Shown here piece by piece: positions 13,241-16,092 of a stretch of DNA of 16,092 nucleotides. Origin of the DNA: JAMCRM01 sp041685075 (GTDB lineage: Bacteria; Acidobacteriota; Terriglobia; Bryobacterales; Bryobacteraceae); NCBI GenBank assembly GCA_041685075.1, contig JAWLGN010000115.1:1-16092 (forward strand), in the 5' to 3' direction. How positions within the stretch are numbered: position 1 is the stretch's first letter; each line of letters begins with the position of its first letter. Made by a program: the position numbers and the translations under genes. The notes under the pieces were generated by a model. It had not been told where the DNA came from and did not search any database. It worked only from the letters and a program-made list of their open reading frames with translations.

Positions 13241-15744
13241 AATGCCACGTTCAGCACGCCGCCGCCCGCTCCCGCCGCCACCTTGGCGAAGGTCTTGACG
13301 TTGCCGGTTTCGGGCGCTCCCACCCGCACCGTATAGGTGCCTGGACGGAAGACCTTGGGGCGGAAGGACCGGCCGCGGACGCGCAGCGCATAGACCAGTT
13401 CGCCGTCGGCTTCATCCACCACCTCGACAACCGGGTTCTCCATGCCGCTTACCCGGATCTCCGGCAGCCAGGCCACCGCCCTTCGGCCGTAGTTATCCTC
13501 CATCCGGATGGTGACGGGGAAACCGGGGAACTGCCCGCCCGCCGGATCGTTTTGCGGATCGGAGAGCAGCCGCCAGCTCTCGATCGTGATCTTGCCGCTG
13601 GGTTTGTGCAGCCGCACGATGCCGTGACCGGAAGCCTTGTCATGCAAAAACTCGAGCGGCGGCTTGCGCAACTGCTCCTCGGGATTGCCGAGGGCCTGGA
13701 TGGTGACGCGGTTGCCGAGACCGTCGCGGAACCGGCCGGTATAGTAGGGGGCGCCCGGCGCGCGATTCTCCCCCGGCGTCTGGGGCCGGAAACTCCTCGG
13801 ATAGCCGACGTTGATGGCGGGGACGCAGAAGCTGTAGCCGGAGTCCTCCCAGTCGTCGGCGCCGTGGTGGATGACGGAGGTCAGGTGCTGGTCGCCGGCC
13901 AGCATGAAGGCGAAGCCGCGGCGCAGTTCGCGCAGCGCGGCGTTGCGCGCGGAGGCGGGCCAGCCGTTAGAATTCAGGTCCGCCACCAGGAACGTATGGT
14001 CCTGGCCGTGATAGCTGGTGGCGTTGGCCAGAATCGTCTGGCTGATCGCCACCTTCATGTCGCTCTCGCGCCAGTCGGCCACCCACTGGCGGAGGAAGCG
14101 GTGCTGGCGTTCGCCGAGCAACTGGGCGCCGGGCGGGTCGAAGGCGCGGCGGTCGAAGTTGGGGTCGGTGACGTGGTCGGGCCGCCCGCCCGTGGGGGGC
14201 ACCAGGCCCCGCGGACCGGACTTGAACTTGCGGTCCTCCAGAATCGCGAAGCTGATGCGCCCGTAGCGCAGTTCGGTGTAATAAACTCCAATCCCCTGCT
14301 CCACAGGGCGCGGATCATAGGGATCCGGAAGGTGGCTGGTCTGGGTGCGCTCCACCATCTTCACCCATTCGGCCGGCATGCGGTAGCCGCCGCGGGCATG
14401 GTTTGCGAGGTCGGTCTTGAGGCCCCCGGCGCCCCACAGGTTGCCGTGATAGACGTCGTGGTCGTCGGGCATCGAGACGGTGGGTCGGTCGCGCATGAGG
14501 TCTCCCCAGGTCCAGCCATGCAGGTACCACTTGCGCAGATAGTCGAGCGCCGCAATCTCCACCGGCTCGATCTCGATGCGGAAGCCGGCCACGTTCTCGT
14601 AGATCTGGTCGCCGGTGAAGACCAGGATGTCCGGGTTCTGGTAGCGCACATTCCGCACCATGCGGGTGTTGGGAAATCCTGTGTCCATCATGCAGGAGAA
14701 GCCCGCCACCACGATAGTGTCGCGGTCGACGGGGTCGCGGCGCACGGTGCCTTCCCAGTAATGGTCCTGGCCGTCGAGGGTATAGGCCAGGCGGTAGGGG
14801 CTATCGCGCGTGGCGTCCCAGTCGGGAATGCGGAACGTAGCGGTGCGGGCCAGGGTGTGGATGCGTTCCTCATCGATGGTTTTCCAGCCGGCGCCCTCGC
14901 GGACCTGGAGGCGCACCAGGTCGCTATCGGCCGGGCCCACGGGCGGCATCTGGGCGGTCATTTTCATGACCCCCTTGCTGAGGGTGTACTGCGCCCAGAG
15001 AATGGGGCCCCAGGCCTGGCCGGGGTGGGCTTCGACCTTGTCGCCGGAGATGCGCCAGTTGGCGAACCAGAAGCGCGGGCCGCGCCTCTCCGGGCCGGCG
15101 CGGTAGGAGTTCTGCGCCGCGGGATCGCCGGGGGCGCCGCCACTCGAAACCAGCGCGAGATTGCCCGCGAGGTCGCCGGGAACGCTCTGGCGATGCTCGG
15201 CGAGCAGCTTGCCTTGGGCGTCGAATGCACGCAGCGTAAGCTCGTAGCTCCCGCCGGCGGGACGACCATCGAGGGCCAGTTCCAGGTCCCCGGTCGCCAG
15301 CGGCGCGCCGGCGGATAGAACGGCCTTGCCGATCACCAGGCGCCCGCCCGTCGTCACGCCGGCGTCGATGCCGCGGCCGCGCAGCACGCTGTCGCGGTAG
15401 TCGTTCAGTTCGCCCCGGATGCCGATGCGAAAGCCCGCCCAGCCATCCGGGTTGGGATTATCGTCGGGCATCCGGCCCAGGCGCACGCGCAAGGCGAAGC
15501 CGCCCGGAGCGGAGCCGAGCTGGTGGGTGAGAAGGTTCACGTTGCGGTTCACGCCGCTGCGCCCGCACTCCAGGCGGCCACCGGCGATTCGCCAGTCTTG
15601 CAGCGGGTTGGCCCAGTATTCGGGACCCACCCATACGCGCTCGGCGCTCACCGGCCAGGCGGACCGGAACTCGGCGCCCCATGCGGCGGGGGCGGCCAAC
15701 GCAATACACAGGAGTGTGATGCGGCGCATAGTCATCGGAGTCAT
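13237..15744 (-). CDS. Exported PhoD-like metallophosphatase with a long N-terminal extension
   Basis: This 835-residue secreted protein probably hydrolyses phosphate esters with a bound metal centre, like PhoD alkaline phosphatases. Residues 7-23 form a signal peptide (MRRITLLCIALAAPAAWG, cleaved near GA-EF). Residues 25 to about 340 form an extension with beta-rich sequence (GWAGFRIGIRG, GNLALVSSGGA, FWFANWRISGD) that I do not recognise but that could be a concanavalin-like or fibronectin-like module. The metallophosphatase core has VVAGFSCMMDT (345-355), VFTGDQIYEN (375-384), MPDDHDVYHGN (425-435), ILEDRKFK (501-508) and FMLAGDQHLTSVIHHG (613-628), covering the expected Asp, Asn and His metal ligands. 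A small beta domain ends the chain. The ATG at 15744 has AGGG five bases upstream; two ATGs follow within 15 bases. The stop TAA overlaps the convergent M48-like stop by four bases. Confidence 0.9.
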   Translation of the reverse strand: MTPMTMRRITLLCIALAAPAAWGAEFRSAWPVSAERVWVGPEYWANPLQDWRIAGGRLECGRSGVNRNVNLLTHQLGSAPGGFALRVRLGRMPDDNPNPDGWAGFRIGIRGELNDYRDSVLRGRGIDAGVTTGGRLVIGKAVLSAGAPLATGDLELALDGRPAGGSYELTLRAFDAQGKLLAEHRQSVPGDLAGNLALVSSGGAPGDPAAQNSYRAGPERRGPRFWFANWRISGDKVEAHPGQAWGPILWAQYTLSKGVMKMTAQMPPVGPADSDLVRLQVREGAGWKTIDEERIHTLARTATFRIPDWDATRDSPYRLAYTLDGQDHYWEGTVRRDPVDRDTIVVAGFSCMMDTGFPNTRMVRNVRYQNPDILVFTGDQIYENVAGFRIEIEPVEIAALDYLRKWYLHGWTWGDLMRDRPTVSMPDDHDVYHGNLWGAGGLKTDLANHARGGYRMPAEWVKMVERTQTSHLPDPYDPRPVEQGIGVYYTELRYGRISFAILEDRKFKSGPRGLVPPTGGRPDHVTDPNFDRRAFDPPGAQLLGERQHRFLRQWVADWRESDMKVAISQTILANATSYHGQDHTFLVADLNSNGWPASARNAALRELRRGFAFMLAGDQHLTSVIHHGADDWEDSGYSFCVPAINVGYPRSFRPQTPGENRAPGAPYYTGRFRDGLGNRVTIQALGNPEEQLRKPPLEFLHDKASGHGIVRLHKPSGKITIESWRLLSDPQNDPAGGQFPGFPVTIRMEDNYGRRAVAWLPEIRVSGMENPVVEVVDEADGELVYALRVRGRSFRPKVFRPGTYTVRVGAPETGNVKTFAKVAAGAGGGVLNVAF

Positions 15745-15763
15745 TGTAGCCCTACCCACGGTT

Positions 15764-15809
15764 GAACCGGTTCTGGCGTATTTGCCATACTTGGGGGTAA
15801 GCTGGCAAA
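15764..15809. promoter_or_regulatory. Inverted repeats in the phosphatase leader, possible operator or hairpin
   Basis: GAACCGGTTC at 15764-15773 is a perfect 10-base palindrome 20 bases upstream of the phosphatase start at 15744. Just beyond it, TTTGCCA (15781-15787) and TGGCAAA (15803-15809) are perfect 7-base inverted repeats with a 15-base spacer. Inside that spacer CTT (15790-15792) can pair with AAG (15799-15801). Such a dyad could be a regulator site, for example a phosphate response, or a leader hairpin in the mRNA. No known Pho box (two direct repeats) is seen. The assignment is a guess based only on position and symmetry. Confidence 0.35.
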
Positions 15810-16026
15810 CCGCTTGCGCCTCATCCAGCGGCGGTTTCGAGCGGCTCTCCGCTGCCGCCGCATGCACTGCGCCTGCCGCGCGAGGAGCGGATCAGAAGAG
15901 GCCGCGTGCGTACGTTCCGCGCCGTTTGCCTACAGTCGGCGAGCGGCGCAATCGATAACGGTTCTGTTCCGCTGATATCCGGAAGATGATCGACCCTGCC
16001 ATACCTCTCGCTCTCAGGGCACGTGT

Positions 16027-16057
16027 CGGCCGGCGAGCGTTGTGGAGCCGCCGGCCG
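16027..16057. terminator. GC-rich inverted repeat near the right edge, possible terminator
   Basis: CGGCCGGCG (16027-16035) and CGCCGGCCG (16049-16057) are perfect 9-base inverted repeats with a 13-base loop. A strong hairpin would form in RNA from either strand. No run of T follows on either side, so a classic intrinsic terminator is not complete. It may end a transcript of a gene outside the window, or be a chance GC-rich palindrome. Confidence 0.3.
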
Positions 16058-16092
16058 TGATCGTACTGCTGGCGTGCCATTTAGCCGCGGCC

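Larger units (their letters stand above)
15745..16092. other. 348-base region with no convincing gene, upstream of the phosphatase gene
   Basis: No credible coding sequence is seen here. A 62-codon minus-strand frame (15892-16080) lacks a Shine-Dalgarno and looks like chance. The stretch closest to the phosphatase must hold its promoter and leader. It contains two inverted-repeat elements described separately. The last 15 bases contain TTA followed by GC-rich sequence, which could be the end of a minus-strand gene beyond the window, but this cannot be judged. Confidence 0.6.

Noticed and set aside
13552..15318. A 588-codon plus-strand open frame opposite the phosphatase gene
   Set aside because: The minus-strand frame carries all metallophosphatase motifs; the plus-strand product has no recognisable domain, so it is a shadow.
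15892..16080. A 62-codon minus-strand frame near the right edge
   Set aside because: It has no Shine-Dalgarno, an Arg-rich composition typical of chance frames, and no recognisable domain.

Overview
The window is GC-rich and gene-dense, and every confident gene looks chromosomal. Nothing in it looks like a transposase, integrase, rRNA, tRNA or CRISPR array. The gene mix suggests a Gram-negative soil-type bacterium, most likely an Acidobacteriota of the Solibacter/Bryobacter kind. The reasons are high GC, a Wzx/Wzy-type polysaccharide locus, a secreted PhoD-like phosphatase, an S41 protease, scattered flagellar/chemotaxis genes and a small CxH/CxxC protein of a kind I associate with that phylum. 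This placement is inference from gene content.

Region 1 (about 1-7653, all minus strand) is a polysaccharide assembly operon read right to left. Its order is a Wzx-like flippase, an O-antigen ligase/polymerase family protein, two GT4 glycosyltransferases, a SAM-dependent methyltransferase, a third GT4 glycosyltransferase and a membrane phosphoglycosyl transferase. The first six genes overlap each other by 4 to 10 bases (ATGA or GTGA junctions), so they are probably translationally coupled. The transferase that would start each lipid-linked unit is encoded last. A TPR-like gene runs off the left edge on the same strand. The likely pathway is priming of undecaprenyl phosphate with a sugar phosphate, addition of sugars by the three glycosyltransferases, possible methylation, flipping by Wzx, then polymerisation or ligation.

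Region 2 (7737-10315, plus strand) holds a 70-residue protein with a possible metal site, a secreted S41 (C-terminal processing) peptidase with a PDZ domain, and an Sfp-type 4'-phosphopantetheinyl transferase four bases behind it.

Region 3 (10347-12466) is a small motility/chemotaxis island. fliM (plus strand, TTG start) converges on a cheY-cheX pair (minus strand). The gap between them holds imperfect repeats that include the 3' end of cheX. CheY-phosphate would bind FliM and CheX would dephosphorylate CheY, so the three products form a plausible output module, but no CheA kinase or receptor is present.

Region 4 (12566-15744) has an exported M48-like protein whose HExxH motif reads HQxxH. 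It converges on a large exported PhoD-like metallophosphatase, with the stop codons overlapping. The last 348 bases hold no convincing gene, only inverted repeats upstream of the phosphatase gene and near the right edge.

The least ordinary items are the HQxxH M48-like protein, the repeats between fliM and cheX, the isolated FliM/CheY/CheX module, and the long N-terminal extension of the phosphatase. I saw no clear new multi-gene defence or biosynthetic system.
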